A stretch of 64,000 nucleotides of DNA from Mesostigma viride (GCA_009746045.1 RPFO01000097.1:314501-378500); one strand, 5' to 3'. Shown: positions 34,901-58,142, counted from the first letter of the stretch. Notes: a model not told the origin generated them from the sequence alone. Program-made: numbers and translations.

Positions 34901-35094
34901 AACAGAGAGGGAAAATAGCCGCCAAGAGGTAACGTTATGCACTGGTCGTGGTCCAGAAAGTCGCCACGGCAAATTGAATCCCTGGACGCGGCAGTGGCTT
35001 TGTCGCGGAAAAGGATACTGAATGTGCCTTCGCCAATCTTCTTGTCGACGACATAGCGTCCGGCAATTATGGCGCCCGGTTTGACAATTCCCAT
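16982..35094 (-). CDS. Casein kinase 1 / TTBK-family protein kinase, 8 exons resolved
   Basis: Serine/threonine kinase catalytic domain. Exons on the minus strand: 35094-35019, 33354-33244, 32483-32329, 21899-21840, 20051-19884, 18896-18804, 18035-17946, 17083-16982. Their sum is 855 nt and every phase joins. All borders are GT-AG. Domain landmarks: glycine loop GEGTFSEIY at residues 21-29, ATP Lys43 (VAAKIE), probable helix-C Glu54, catalytic HRDVKPSN at 129-136, DFG at 152-154, FRGTSAFASVNAH near 180, and SRRDDLWSLLYVLVELLEG near 195. The C-lobe end LPQELE and PDYDYVNDLL is typical of CK1/TTBK. The start at 35094 precedes a TTBK-like N-terminus. The 3' end after exon 8 is not resolved: read-through stops soon after 16982, so more exons may follow below 16980. 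The 10.4 kb intron between exons 3 and 4 carries the minisatellite. Substrates are unknown. Confidence 0.88.
17183..17390 (-). repeat. Copies of the kinase exon-8 acceptor edge
   Basis: The real acceptor (GTGCTGCCACAG then AACCTGATCCG, at 17083) is repeated upstream in the intron. An ~85-bp near-identical copy sits at 17183-17260 (AACCTGACCCG), with shorter copies at 17289-17315 (AACCTGCCCCG) and 17367-17385 (AACCTGATCCG). A weaker one is at 17690-17712. All keep the AG. Confidence 0.8.
17569..17670. repeat. 26-bp minisatellite, four units
   Basis: Four copies of GTACAGTGCAAAACAGCAGG plus AAACAG inside the kinase intron between exons 7 and 8. Confidence 0.9.
18070..18260. repeat. GGCACAGGAGGTGGGACAA repeat
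   Basis: Degenerate tandem units of GGCACAGGAGGTGGGACAA and a longer unit starting GATGAGAAACACACGGCAC (two copies near 18078 and 18126). Lies upstream of kinase exon 7. Confidence 0.8.
18711..18755 (-). repeat. Copy of the 3' end of kinase exon 6, donor lost
   Basis: On the minus strand CTGCCGTGGCGCGACTTTAA and GGACAAGGAC repeats the end of exon 6 (LPWRDCKDK). The real GTAC donor is replaced by GACT, so it cannot act as a donor. Confidence 0.75.
18955..19308 (-). repeat. Two truncated copies of kinase exon 6
   Basis: Upstream of exon 6 (18896-18804) the sequence CAGGACCTGAGCCGGCGGGA through TGGTCGCTGCTG recurs at 18961-19004, with the acceptor AG and the DLSRRDDLWSLL coding preserved. It recurs again, shorter, at 19279-19308 (CGACGACCTCTGGTCGCT). 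Confidence 0.8.
19404..19735 (-). repeat. Two degenerate copies of the 3' half of kinase exon 5
   Basis: At 19698-19735 the minus strand encodes YANAHMNE, echoing SVNAHMNK at the end of exon 5. At 19404-19440 it encodes AFASVDWH, echoing AFASVNAH. Neither retains the exon-5 donor context. Confidence 0.6.
20353..20410 (-). repeat. Copy of the acceptor side of kinase exon 5
   Basis: AGCACAAAGTTGGGCTGGGC then AATTC and TGAGGAAAGG mirrors the real exon-5 start at 20040-20115 (AGCACAAAGTTTGACTGGGG, poly-G, AATTGAG, TGAGGAACG), about 310 bp upstream in the intron. Confidence 0.65.
20494..20890. repeat. 20-bp (x5) and 24-bp (x11) minisatellites
   Basis: 20494-20590 has five units of GGATCTGATAGGCCCCTAAT. 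20630-20890 has eleven units of AATAGCAAGCTGTTTGTCAT plus CAGG. Both are in the kinase intron between exons 4 and 5. Confidence 0.93.
21118..21724. repeat. 18-bp minisatellite, about 33 units
   Basis: GGGCATGAGGGTGAGCAA with ATACGG and ATAAGG variants in an irregular order. Located about 115 bp beyond the kinase exon-4 donor. Period is a multiple of three, hence open frames on both strands. Confidence 0.95.
22421..31066. repeat. 8.6 kb minisatellite inside a kinase intron
   Basis: Roughly 240 units of two lengths: a 37-bp unit (GGCTTATTCCATCATGAACC then CATCCAGCCACCCAACT) and a 27-bp unit ending CATCACT. Variant bases (CCG for CCA in the middle, ACAC, CGGCC, ATAAAC) are scattered and their order repeats at 3,215 bp. 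Entirely within the intron between kinase exons 3 and 4. Neither unit length is a multiple of three and no frame stays open, so it is non-coding. Confidence 0.98.
31143..31649. mobile_element. hAT-like MITE with 8-bp target duplication
   Basis: A 491-bp body (31151-31641) is bounded by GTAAGGAC on both sides (31143-31150 and 31642-31649). Its termini are inverted: AGCGTTGGGCGTAAATGGGT at the left and, reversed, AGCGTTGGGTGTAAATGGGT at the right. An 8-bp duplication with ends near CAGCG fits the hAT superfamily. The inside is AT-rich with no transposase, so it is non-autonomous. Lies in the same kinase intron as the minisatellite. Confidence 0.85.
34060..34430. repeat. 74-bp tandem repeat, three clear copies plus decayed ones
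   Basis: Clear copies start at 34201, 34275 and 34349 (GGTCACACTACTAGAGCACC, GTAGCCGGTTACTGCCAGG, then CCACCACCCCCCAACCCC). Decayed units with CTAGGTCA extend on both sides from about 34070 to 34560. In kinase intron 1. Confidence 0.9.
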
Positions 35095-36243
35095 TTCAAA
35101 GGGTAAATCTAGAAAGAAGTATCACAGCCTCAAATAACGAGCACAGCTATCGTATCATGGAAGAAGCGCCACCGCAAACTGCACTCGTAACAAAAGCCCA
35201 ACTGGTGAGCCATGCACCCTCCTGTGGCCACAGCATCTCGGCGGTTGCTCCAGTACACGCAAATATCCCAGCTAAGATAGGTCAAAATTCCCTTATCTAG
35301 GCAAGTAGTTGGCATCAAAGCGACATCCAGGCAAATAATGTCACATGCGTTCAATCGCAACTTCTCAGCTTGCTTCCTCAAGTGCTTGGTAACCGCGGGA
35401 AGCACCGTATTGCAACCCGCCTGTTGACCGCCATAATGGCTTGGGAACACCCAAGGCCAGAAAAGGTTAAGAATTCGTTTGCCCGCCACCTCGTAGGTTC
35501 CTACGTGGCACCTCGGCAAGGACATGAAGAATGCAGCCGGAGATCATGTACTAGCCGTACGGCACCCGTCGGCAACTACAGGCAAGCAAGACCACATGAC
35601 AGCGCGTGACAAGCTGACTGCCCAAGCTTGCCCGCTTGGCGTTGGAGCCATGAAAGAAGCTTGGATGTGAAGGTTTCTAATTGGGTTATACTAATAAAAT
35701 ACTGATTCCTGGTTACGGAAAGTTTGCAAAGCCCACCCTTTTGCAGCCCAGGGTCCATTCAAGGAACGAATTCAGGCACCACGTGACGCCAATGTTCCGC
35801 GCCAACAATCAACATCGGCCAAATTTTCAATCGCTGATGCCATCACGGTGGGTACACTTTTACCTGCATGCATGACAACAACACGCAGCATCGGGGCCGT
35901 GTCGGGCACCCACATAACCTGGTCACGGACCACGTAAATAATTCATCGCGAGTAATTTAATACAATCTGGCTGTTCAACGTCGTTAAAGCATTTGGAGCG
36001 TTTGTGGCCGTACTTTCTTGCCGCGCGGCTTTTGCAATTTTGCAGATCCCAGCAAATGCCGTACACCGACGTTTTACGTGAAAGGTGGTTGTCGACTTTC
36101 GCATGTCGACGGCTGGCCGGCGCATTGCCGAGGCCTTGAAGGAAGGGAGTATAGCAGGTGTGAAATTTTAATTGGAAAAAATACATTAATTCTGAGAAAA
36201 CGATTAGGCAAAGGGGGGCGTTGTAAATAAGATTATAACGGAG
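35095..36243. promoter_or_regulatory. Divergent intergenic region between kinase and SLH genes
   Basis: The kinase (minus) and SLH gene (plus) start back to back about 1.15 kb apart, so both promoters must lie here. On the kinase side TTTCTAG just before the ATG could be a 5'-UTR acceptor. I see no clear TATA box or other named element. Open frames here look non-coding. Confidence 0.45.
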
Positions 36244-49852
<13,609 letters not shown>

Positions 49853-50599
49853 TGCATGGGTGGATTGCACCCACTGATCTGAACCTGGCCAGCAAGTAAC
49901 GCTGCTGCCCAAGCATGGTTACTGCATATGACATAGCTACTAGTGGTACCTGCTTAGCGCCCAATCCCCTATGGAGTGCGTGGGATTTTGGCCATTTTCC
50001 CTGCGGCGTTGAATAGTAGTATGCGACATGGCTTATAATTAGGTTTTGTTTAGTTTTGTTTGCTCATTGCCGTGGCTACAATGAGCGTGGTTACAATAAG
50101 CTGCTGACTGGATGTTCTTTAGCATGTAAAATACCCCCACCTCACAGCTTTCCCGAATGGAATTAATGCACTAATTAAACTCGTGCTCCCGTTGGGGAGT
50201 CACGGAGCATTAACCCCGATTGATGGATGGATGGATCCATTTCTGGCCTTGCCTTGCTTTGCATGCATCACCACAAAACATCAAATTTATTACAATACGT
50301 GTGCTAGCTCTATACGGTGGAATAACACAGACATGTCTACCAGTTGGCAACACGGCCATCTGTATGCTAGGGTGAGCACAAGTGCTATGTGAATTTGCAG
50401 GGCCAGCCCACAGCAGCTGTGCCCCTGCTCTACCCACATCTCCTTACATGGCTAACAGCCGAAAATACATAGGACATGCAAAAAAGAAAACTACCTAGCT
50501 ATGGGGGCCGGTACTTTGTCCCAACCCAGGTTCACCCTCGGGTTAGTTAAACCATTTCCCCCCTGACCTCCCACACAAGGGTGAGGTCAGTTGATAGCT
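49853..50599. other. Intergenic region after the SLH gene
   Basis: 3' flank of the SLH gene. The first bases after the stop repeat the text GGCCAGCAAGTAA (49847 and 49887). Contains one copy of the dispersed CTCGTGCTCCCGTTGGGGAG repeat at 50180. No gene seen. Confidence 0.5.
50175..50235 (+). repeat. Dispersed repeat copy (CTCGTGCTCCCGTTGGGGAG)
   Basis: TAATTAAACTCGTGCTCCCG, TTGGGGAGTCACGGAGCA, then TAACCCCGATTGATGGATGG. Near-identical through GGAGCA to 61226-61254; diverged copy at 10571. The core has 7-bp inverted ends, GTGCTCC and GGAGCAC or GGAGCAT. Confidence 0.85.
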
Positions 50600-50628
50600 A
50601 AAAGACGAGAGATGAAGACAGGAAGACG

Positions 50629-51372
50629 TCAAAACTCGACGCCACCGAAGTGGCGCCGAAAAGCCGCTGTGTCAAAACCCAGGGCCTGAGCCCAGAGGGC
50701 GGGCGGGATGTCTCGCCCCAGGAGGCTGCGGTGGAGGCCAATGTAGCGCGTGACCGAGAGGGCCGAAGCCCACCGGCCGCGCAGCTGAATGGCCTCCGGC
50801 GACTCGCCAGCGATGGCATCGTGCGTCGCCCCTCCATGCCGGAGGCTGTGAAAGGAAAACATCCCCGGGATGCCCATGCGGGCCTGCGCAGCTTCCCACT
50901 GCTGCCTAGCCTGGCTGTACGTTAAACCCCGAAAAAGAAGTGCATCCGGGGGTTGGCCAGCCGTCAGGCGTCGCAGGAGCCACAAAGAAAGTGGATCCCG
51001 GACGAGGACGTGCTGGGCCGCCCCCTGCGCAGTCTTGGGGTTGCGCAGCACAAGGGCACCGACCGCAGGCCCTGGCTCGAGAAGGGGGTGGCCAGGATGA
51101 GCCACATCCCGAACCCGCAGCCCTAGCGCCTCGCTAATGCTTAAATACTGCTGGAAAGCAATAATAATCAACACACTCAAATGCACCTCTCGACGTGAAA
51201 CTAGCAACAGGGCAGTGAAATAGCAAAGGCGCCAGGGCATAGGCGGAGGGCTGACAGCCGGAACAAGCCGCTGCCAACCTGCTAGCAGGCGGTCCGCCAG
51301 TACCCGATTCCGAACAATGTCGGGGTAGTACAGGTGCAGACAGGCCTTGGCGTGCTCACTACATTTCGCCGC
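50629..51372 (-). CDS. DIRS tyrosine recombinase (5' part interrupted)
   Basis: Open from 51372 to the stop at 50629; the first ATG is at 51240 (203 residues from there). Catalytic features: Arg in SISEALGLRVRDV, Lys in LRNPKTAQG, HSLRHGGATH (HxxR), GRW and the nucleophile Tyr in SVTRYIGLH. An N-terminal helical DNA-binding part is visible upstream (KACLHLYYPDIVRN). It catalyses strand exchange for integration of the circular cDNA in DIRS elements. Upstream continuity stops at an in-frame TAG at the border of an insertion near 51373-51780. Confidence 0.8.
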   Translation of the reverse strand, partial: AAKCSEHAKACLHLYYPDIVRNRVLADRLLAGWQRLVPAVSPPPMPWRLCYFTALLLVSRREVHLSVLIIIAFQQYLSISEALGLRVRDVAHPGHPLLEPGPAVGALVLRNPKTAQGAAQHVLVRDPLSLWLLRRLTAGQPPDALLFRGLTYSQARQQWEAAQARMGIPGMFSFHSLRHGGATHDAIAGESPEAIQLRGRWASALSVTRYIGLHRSLLGRDIPPALWAQALGFDTAAFRRHFGGVEF

Positions 51373-51790
51373 CTAGGACACCTTTTTTAGCGGGGAATGT
51401 GGTTCGGTCTAGTAGGGGAAAACGGTGGCAGATCTCCGAGCGTCAGATACTAGGAAATTTCGTTGCGTTCGTATCGAGAGTAGATTTCTGACAATTTTCC
51501 TCGTTCGGACAGAGCCACAGTGAATTTCAGCATCCGTCCAGTACCAAAGCATGGACCTAGCAGGAATTCCGTCAGACATCTCGGAAGTAGCAATTTTTAG
51601 TATCGAGCGCACTTTCGCTAGTGTTCAGTACGAATTCGGCCTCCGTCAGGTCAGCAAGCGGCGTGGGAATATACTGAACCGAACAAAACGGTGGACTGTA
51701 CTAAGAAATTCGTACTCAAATTTCGTCATCGGAATCGGAGGGAAATATTCGACCAAGGACTAGAGATTTCATCGAATTTTCAGAACTGGC
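51373..51790. other. Probable insertion splitting the DIRS recombinase region
   Basis: AT-rich sequence with repeated GAAATTTCGTT and GAATTC words, unlike the GC-rich DIRS coding on either side. It separates the 2A-like segment from the recombinase. No termini identified. Confidence 0.45.
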
Positions 51791-52173
51791 CAATTGATGC
51801 CAAATGGCGCGATTCTAGATAACAAGTGTTGCTTTACTGGTATCCGACGGTGCCGAACTTCGAAATTGAATTTGTAACCCCCGCCGTATTGACGGAACCA
51901 CATTCTCGCATAAATTGGGTTTCCGCGGTGGCGAAATGTAGTGGGCATAAGGTACGCCCCCGCCCCCCTCTGGCATGGTAGACAGCAGAAATCCCGGCAC
52001 TCACAGAAAATGGCTTCTGCGTCAGCTGGGTCGACGGGGCCAGGAGGCAAGTCCCGAGGGCGTCGAGCCCCCTCAGGCCCAGGGTTGGGATGCACGTCAC
52101 CACACCGGGTCAAGTCAGGAATCCAAGCGCCACGCCGACTGACCTTGTCAGCTGGGTTGTGGTCAGTAGCCAC
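51769..52173 (-). pseudogene. DIRS fragment: RNase H end and 2A-like segment
   Basis: 134-codon frame starting ATDHNPADKVSRRG, the usual end of DIRS/retroelement RNase H, followed by CGDVHPNPGP (52104-52075) and a Cys-containing segment (CECRDFCCLPC). GDVHPNPGP matches the 2A-like translational-recoding motif known in some retroelements. The activity is inference. Confidence 0.6.
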
Positions 52174-52186
52174 CCACTATTACAAT

Positions 52187-52950
52187 TCGTTCAAGTGGCC
52201 CGCCGGAGCGGCTGTACAATTTTTCCCAGTGAGCGCGCTGCCAAGTGTACTTGTGGGCAAATTTTTAGGTGCCCCGTCACTTCGAGGTACTAAAAATTAG
52301 GCTACGGTACGAATTCAGCGAATTTCAGCGAATTTTCAGTCGAACCAAAGGAAGTGACGCCAACTACCAAAAAGTTTCCGTTACGAATTTTCAGCCCAAC
52401 ACTCGCGCAAAATGAAGTGACGGCAACTACCAAAAAGTTTCCGTTACGAATTTTCACTCCCACACGTTTGCACAAAAGGAAGTGACGGCAACTACCAAAA
52501 AGTTTCCGTTACGAATTTTCAGTCCCACACTTCGCGCAAATTTTAGTAGGGCTGCACGCGAGCTACCTTTCAAAATTTTGCGCTAGTATGGAACGCATTT
52601 CATTCGTCTGGAGGAACGCTGCCCGCCAACTACCCCCGTTCAGAAAGTTCCGCCGAAATTTACCCGAGATTTGGAAATCTGAACGTCCGCGCAAATTTTA
52701 GTAGGGCTGCACGCAAGCTACCTTTCAAAATTTTGCGCAAGTATGGAACGCAATTCATTCGTCCGGAGGAATGCTGCTCGTCAACTGCCCCCGTTCAGAA
52801 AGTTGCGCCGAACTTTACTTGAGATTTGGAAATCTGAACGTGCGGTTGGAGTTTCGCGGGGAAACCCAAGTTCCCAAGTAATTCACCAATGACGCGCTTC
52901 GAACACTTGTCCGCTAAAACCTAAGCAGCCGCTCCGGCTGGCCACTTAAA
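52187..52950. mobile_element. ~760-bp insertion with inverted ends inside the DIRS RNase H
   Basis: Left end TTCGTTCAAGTGGCCCGCCG (52187 on) and right end, reversed, TTCGTTTAAGTGGCCAGCCG (to 52950) are inverted copies of about 28 bp with two mismatches. The arms lie between the RNase H frame (52921-53466) and its ATDHNPADK continuation (below 52173). No target duplication was clear. The interior consists of two tandem repeats. Confidence 0.65.
52320..52838. repeat. Two tandem repeats: ~73 bp x3 and ~150 bp x2
   Basis: 52340-52540: three units of AAGTGACGGCAACTACCAAA, AAGTTTCCGTTACGAATTTTCA. 52534-52838: two units beginning CGCAAATTTTAGTAGGGCTG and ending GGAAATCTGAACG. Confidence 0.92.
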
Positions 52951-53466
52951 CGAAACTTGATCGGACCCAGTGGCTCTGTATGTCGCCAGCCAGTGACATT
53001 GCGCAGTAGCACCGAACCAGCTGGTTGAGGCGCGGTAGGAAGACGACCGCCCTCTGACAAACGCCCCCAGCACAGCACTAGAGTCCACGAGCCTGACGAC
53101 TCGCTTACCTTGACACGCCTTGGTCCGGCACGACCACTCGACCCCCTGCGTCACAGCAATGGCCTCGACGTTGATGTGGTTAGTTAGGCTGCCCCCCGGC
53201 CACCTGTAGGACAGTGCCGTACGCCAGTGGCCACCGTCCAGCAGGCTGTAATCCGCCCCCTCCTCCATGCGCTCCAGGTCCCAGTCCTCCCCAGACGTTA
53301 AGGCTGTCGTCCGCCACCCCCGCGCTTCGCGCCGGGTCGCCAGCCGGGCACAATCGGCCCCAGGCAGGTCCCTGTAGACCACCCCACCGCCGGAACTGCT
53401 CACATCACTTGCGACGACCCGGTCAGAAAGGGGCCGGGCCCTGGCAGCCCTCAAAAAGGGGGCCAT
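52921..53466 (-). pseudogene. DIRS RNase H domain
   Basis: 181-codon frame with the RNase H acidic residues: Asp in VASDVSSSGGGVVY, Glu in HINVEAIAVTQGVEW, and Asp in VVRLVDSSAVLGAFVRGR. It degrades the RNA of the RNA:DNA hybrid in the element's life cycle. It overlaps the RT connection at 53423-53728 and is cut at its C-terminal side by the 52187-52950 insertion. Confidence 0.75.
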
Positions 53467-54660
53467 GCAGGTCGATCGCGGCCTGAAGCTCCTGGCGGGC
53501 CCCCGCAGGGAGGCGCCAGCGGCGCCCAGGCAGGGAGGCGTTCATGGCTGCTAGCAGCCGATACGTCTCAGACTGGTCACACCGAGAGCATGGGGCGGCA
53601 CAGCAGATGCATCCACACCCACTGCCCAAGCACAGAACTAAGTTCACAATAGTATGTGAACCCGCGATCCAAGATTCTATGAGTAGCAGCGATAACCGCC
53701 ACCCGACACGCTCAGGAACGGGCACCACGTCACCATCTCTTTGGTGAATGACACCCTGACCGCCTCAGTGCACACCAGTCTGCTCAGCTGTCGCCCGTAC
53801 CACCTTGTCAGACTTCTGCACCAGCCCAACAGCGGCGTAGGCAGCCTGAACACGATCTAGCTGCTGATTCACCCCATCCACCGATGCAGAGTGGGTGAAA
53901 TGGAGGTCATCGATCATCACAGCATGCATACCTTCCAGATCCTGCCGAGATTCGAAGCACGGCGATCGAGGGCGCCAAGGGTGCAGCAGGGTCCTCCCCC
54001 AGCCTCAGCCGGACGGTCTCGATCCGGCCCACGCCTCGTTGGCCTCCGCCACCAGGATCAGCGCTGACATGTTGATGCTCAGCCCACGGCTAGCCTCCAA
54101 CGGGGGCTTGGGGCCACAGCGGTACAACACTGTCAGACTGGTGCACACACTAGGCCACAGCGACGGCCAGCTTGTTTCCCATTGGCCAGCACAACATCCA
54201 CGGCCACACCTTCCCACGAGCCCCACTCAGGCCCACAAGATTCGACCACACCGGCATCCAGGCACAGTACCGCCGCATCCAAACGGGCAGGCGGAGTCTG
54301 TTGTGGTACGAATCCAAATCTGATATACGCCCCCAAAAACATCCTCCCCAGCATGCGTGGGCAAATCACAAATCACGCCAAGGTGTGGTAAAAAAGCGGG
54401 CATAGGATCTGGTACTAATGTTGCCACGACGGTTGTCCACACATCAGCCGTATACGGCCGTCGGGCTTTCCGACCCCCAAAGTACCGTTCACCATAGGCG
54501 GCTCCTCAAGAAATCCACCCAAAATCCCCCTCTCCACACACACCGTGCAAACCCGCGCGAACTCCTCCATGCTACACCGGCCCCGCGAGATCCGCATCGA
54601 CTTCTGCAGGATCCTCTCTGCTGGGCTCAGCGTCCGTACCATCTTTCTCTCATCATTCAA
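53423..54660 (-). pseudogene. DIRS reverse transcriptase, frameshifted
   Basis: Three broken frames hold RT landmarks in order on the minus strand: GVGKPDGRIRLMCGQP at about 54415-54660, AVMIDDLHFTHS (the YxDD site with Met for Tyr) near 53890-53940, and RLLAAMNASLPGRRWRLPAG at 53423-53728. Stops and frame changes between them mean no intact polymerase. Confidence 0.65.
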
Positions 54661-55112
54661 AATTGCTCCCCAAGAGGGGGGTAGTAAGTTCAGTGCTCAC
54701 ATCCACTTGGCCACCTTCCCCCGGACCAGGCAAGGCCAAGCGTGCGGCTACTATAACGGTTCGTAAGGGGCTCCTTCAGCATATTCACCCCCATCCACTA
54801 CAGATCCTGCCATTGCCGCTACGAAACCACCGTTCCGGCGGACTGTCAAAAGACCTGCAACTGCATCATCGAATTCCCATCTAGGGCCGCCTGCAGAGGC
54901 CCGGGCACACGGGCTGAATCTGCAGCAGGCGGGTCTCGCCCTCCCCCCCCCATCCAGTTTAACGCCCTAACCGCTTGACAGGCTAGTGTGCCAACATTAA
55001 AAGCCCGACTCATCCTACTATCGCGCCTACTACGGCCTGAGCGTACCTGCTGCCACCAGTCACGAGGTGGCAGGGGTGCTGGAAGACTGTAGTGGAAGAA
55101 GGCACCGCTCCC

Positions 55113-56313
55113 TCACTTGTTGTTGTTCAATGGACGGGCCGCCCTGCCCCTTCTTGCCGGGACCCTGCTCCAGCTTGTGCTGATCTTTCGAAGCTTTCTT
55201 GTGCTGATCTTCGAAGCTTCCCCATGCTCATCGCAGCCCGGACCGCCGGAGACACCAGCATCGCCCCACCCTCCTGGAATGGCAGCATTGCCGACGGAGT
55301 GCCCTTCGATCCAGCCCGTCGACACCACATCCACCAACTGGCACGCCGTGATCAGCTTCGCCAGGTACTCGGCTGCTGCCAGCTCCAGAATCACTTCGGA
55401 GCGTGGCGTGCCGGCCCAGTAGCCAAATTCTGTGACCATCGTGTCCAGAATCCCTGCCATCTGCAGGACCAGCATTCGCCTCTCCCCGCTGGCTGTGCTG
55501 CCGTGCATCGTCAGCAGTAGTGACGCACGGATGGACTTCCCCCCCACGCTCTCCGCGTAGTCCAGCATCCCCGGCAGCACCGCCTCCAGCATGTTGCTCA
55601 GCGGCAGGCCGGACCGGCACTGCATGCCCGCTCAGCACCACTCCCGCCTTCGTGCACGCCAGCCTGCCAGCAGTGGTCGCCGCGGCTGGCTTGCAGCTGC
55701 TGGAGTCTTTGCCTGGTCCAGCAGCTTCGACATAGCCGCTATCAGGTCGCCAATATCTCCGCCAGTGCGGGCGTTGCCCGGCCGGGATGGAAGCCCTCCA
55801 GCTGGCGTCGCGCCATACGGCCCGTCTCAGTCTCGGTCCCCAGCAGCCGACCTATGTTTCGGTCTAGGTCCGCCACATCCAGCTGGTCGATCGCCCCAGC
55901 CGGGCACCATCCTCCTCCCCAGCGCCCGCTCGACCTTGCCCCGCCCCTCCGCTTCCACCTGCCGAATTAAGGGGGAACACCCCCAGTTCCCACCCCACCT
56001 GCTGACACTGGTGGATCCGGCTCGATCAGACTGCATGCAATAGCCTCCCCCCTGAATTGGCAGCGCTGCTAGCACATCGGCCAGGGCCTCCTCCCCATCC
56101 CAGTCGCTGACAAACCCCCTTTTCTCCAATACGTCCATGACGTTCCTGGCACGCCCCTCACTGATTGAGCTTCTGGATCCGCTCTAGCCAAATCCCCTTC
56201 CCTAGGATCTTCTGGACCGCAGTGGCGGCCTCCTTTGGGGTGCATCCCTCCTTGGCTGCTTGCTTGAGTTTTGCTATGAAATTCCGGTCTGGGGCTGTCA
56301 CTGTTGAGGTCAT
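55113..56313 (-). pseudogene. DIRS first ORF (gag-like) in fragments
   Basis: An ATG in good context at 56313 opens a 51-codon frame (MTSTVTAPDRNFIAKLKQAA start) that stops at 56158. Related protein text then continues in other frames at 55827-56138 and 55113-55625. I recognise no domain; the position at the 5' end suggests the gag-like ORF of a DIRS element. Confidence 0.5.
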
Positions 56314-56445
56314 GGTGGGTTATAATGGTGGTTGATGTGTTATCTTGCGTTTTGTTTTTTGTGATGTGGTCACGTGAGGTTCTCAGGCACAAGAAACAAA
56401 CTGCTTCCCTATAGAATGGAACGTACTATGGCCGGAAGCCCACCT

Positions 56446-56538
56446 TTTATAGCAACCACCTGTCCAGCCAACCCCTACCTGGGTGGCTGGGGTACAGGTG
56501 CCAGCACAAAAAATATTTTTTTCTAAAATTATTTTTTC
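56446..56538. repeat. Two adjacent hairpins
   Basis: CCAGCCAACCC/CTACCT/GGGTGGCTGG followed by AGCACAAAAAATA ... TTTTTGTGCT. They lie just outside the 5' end of the DIRS element and might be its terminus. Function unknown. Confidence 0.6.
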
Positions 56539-56864
56539 TTTTTGTGCTATACGGCGTTGCATTCTCCGCTCAGCAGGTTAGTCATAGATAAAATGAGCAT
56601 AGCTCACCAAATGGAAGGATTAAATTAAATTAAAATTAAATTGTAACACATGCAACTCCGTTGGGGCAATGCAATGGTACATGTAGCACATCCCCCCTCC
56701 CTGAGAAGGGGCACTAATATGGCTTTTAAGTTTTAAGACACTCTTGGCTACTTAATGAAAGGGCTGGGTAAAGGCTACACCTGCTCTGGGTGCACAAAGT
56801 GCACCTGCACACCGCTAATTCTATTCCAGCACCTAGTAGGGCAGGTTAGGCCTGGGCATAGGAC
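56539..56864. other. Region without gene; one dispersed repeat
   Basis: Contains ACTCCGTTGGGGCAATGCAA, GGTACATGTAGCACAT at 56652-56692, related to 10193-10220 and 18500-18525. Nothing else recognised. Confidence 0.45.
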
Positions 56865-57131
56865 TCTTGCAGCGTTTATTGGTCAAAGACTATGACCGAG
56901 CCATTATGCTCCGTCAAGTCCGATGTTTTTTGCAACGTCACCCACATCTGTTCGGTGCTGCCCCTTGGCACAAGCTCTACAAACAGGTCGTGGACCGGCT
57001 GGATCGCATAGTATCTCCGCACATCTGAACCCTGTGATGCCAGATCTCCTTTGCGGCCGTTCCGAGCTTGGCACTGGATTCGTTGTCCACATCGTCGCGT
57101 CGCTGCAGCAACACGATGTTTTCTGGCATCC
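56865..57131 (+). mobile_element. 5'-truncated RT element, 3' end only
   Basis: 267 bp, almost identical to the reverse complement of 60051-60318. Encodes only the last ~48 codons of the RT protein (VKDYDRAIMLRQVRCFLQ...) to its TGA at 57027, then ~105 bp of 3' UTR ending TTTTCTGGCATCCGC. Left flank unrelated to the longer copy. Confidence 0.85.
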
Positions 57132-58142
57132 GCCACAACACCGCGAACCCGCCAAATTTTGACATAAATTATTGTCCGGATTTCGTCCGAGATCTAGATT
57201 TTTCCCGCGCCGCGAGAGACGAAAACGACGAAAACACCCATGGCGGTCGAGCATCAGCTAGCGTTCTGAAACCTGCGTCATTTCAGCCGCCTGAGGTGTC
57301 AAAACGAAGCTTACATCACGATTAATCCATGGAATAAGTTTGGAATGATATGCGCTGTGATTGCGACGAGGGCATTGAGCGGGACAAATATTTTTTTTGC
57401 AGCGCACAATTTTTTTCGCGAAATCCAGATTTCTCGGTGGTACGTGTCTCACGGTCCTGGATACGGGAGGAAACGAAAAACCCGGCACGATAGCTCAGCT
57501 TGTTCGTTATAATATTCCCGAAGAGGTTAGTGTTTTCGTTTTTTGAGTTTCGCTTTTAATTTTCCGGCATTTGCGTGAATAAACTGGGGGGTGCGAAATC
57601 CGTCTGTTTCTTGCGTCATGCAATGCATATCTTTATCGTCAGATAATTACCTCTTTAGGCTATGCCCGACCTTCCTATACTGCCAGCCTGCGGCAATAAG
57701 CCAGCAGGACATATGGCGTGCACGAGATTCCGCGCAAAGGTCCTTAACCCTTAAACTGTACTGAGTCCGTTTTCGTGGCGCCAGTTGAACTGGCGCCACT
57801 CTAACGGACTGAGTTTGTGCGCCTTGCAGGCGCCGCGCCAAAAATAATTTGATGGTGCCACCTGGCGGGATTGAAAGATCTAGACGTCAGCTTTCCGTAG
57901 AGCACTTCAGACCGTACTTTGGACACCTGGCCAGGGAGATATGCTTGAGCAAAGTTAGGGGGGTACCATGGTCCAACGGGACCGACGTGCATGAAAAATA
58001 TTGACGCGCACGGCTATGGCGGTGCACACAGCTGACTGGTACGAGAGAATAGCTTGACATAATGGACTCAAATTTTGTAGGCATGATTTTTAAGTCATAA
58101 AAACGTTATAACCCTAGCCATGGAACGTTTGAAGATGCGTAG
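57132..58142. other. Region without firm gene
   Basis: No gene or tandem array seen apart from the hairpin at 57760-57814. Confidence 0.4.
57760..57814. repeat. Long imperfect hairpin (ACTGAGTCCGTT...AACGGACTGAGT)
   Basis: Outer arms ACTGAGTCCGTT and AACGGACTGAGT, inner arms GGCGCCAGTT and AACTGGCGCC. Half of it (AAACTCAGTCCGTTCTCGTG, TTGAAGGGTTAA) recurs at 60906-60953. Confidence 0.85.

Larger units (their letters stand above)
50600..56400 (-). mobile_element. Decayed DIRS-type (tyrosine-recombinase) retrotransposon
   Basis: Read on the minus strand the order is a possible gag-like ORF, reverse transcriptase, RNase H, then tyrosine recombinase, which is the DIRS/PAT arrangement. Reading frames are broken in several places and at least two insertions interrupt it. 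I could not define terminal repeats, so the ends are approximate. Intronless and gene-like in composition compared with surroundings. Confidence 0.75.

Noticed and set aside
35130..35525. 131-codon minus-strand frame upstream of the kinase
   Set aside because: No recognisable domain and ordinary codon use; more likely promoter or 5'-UTR sequence.
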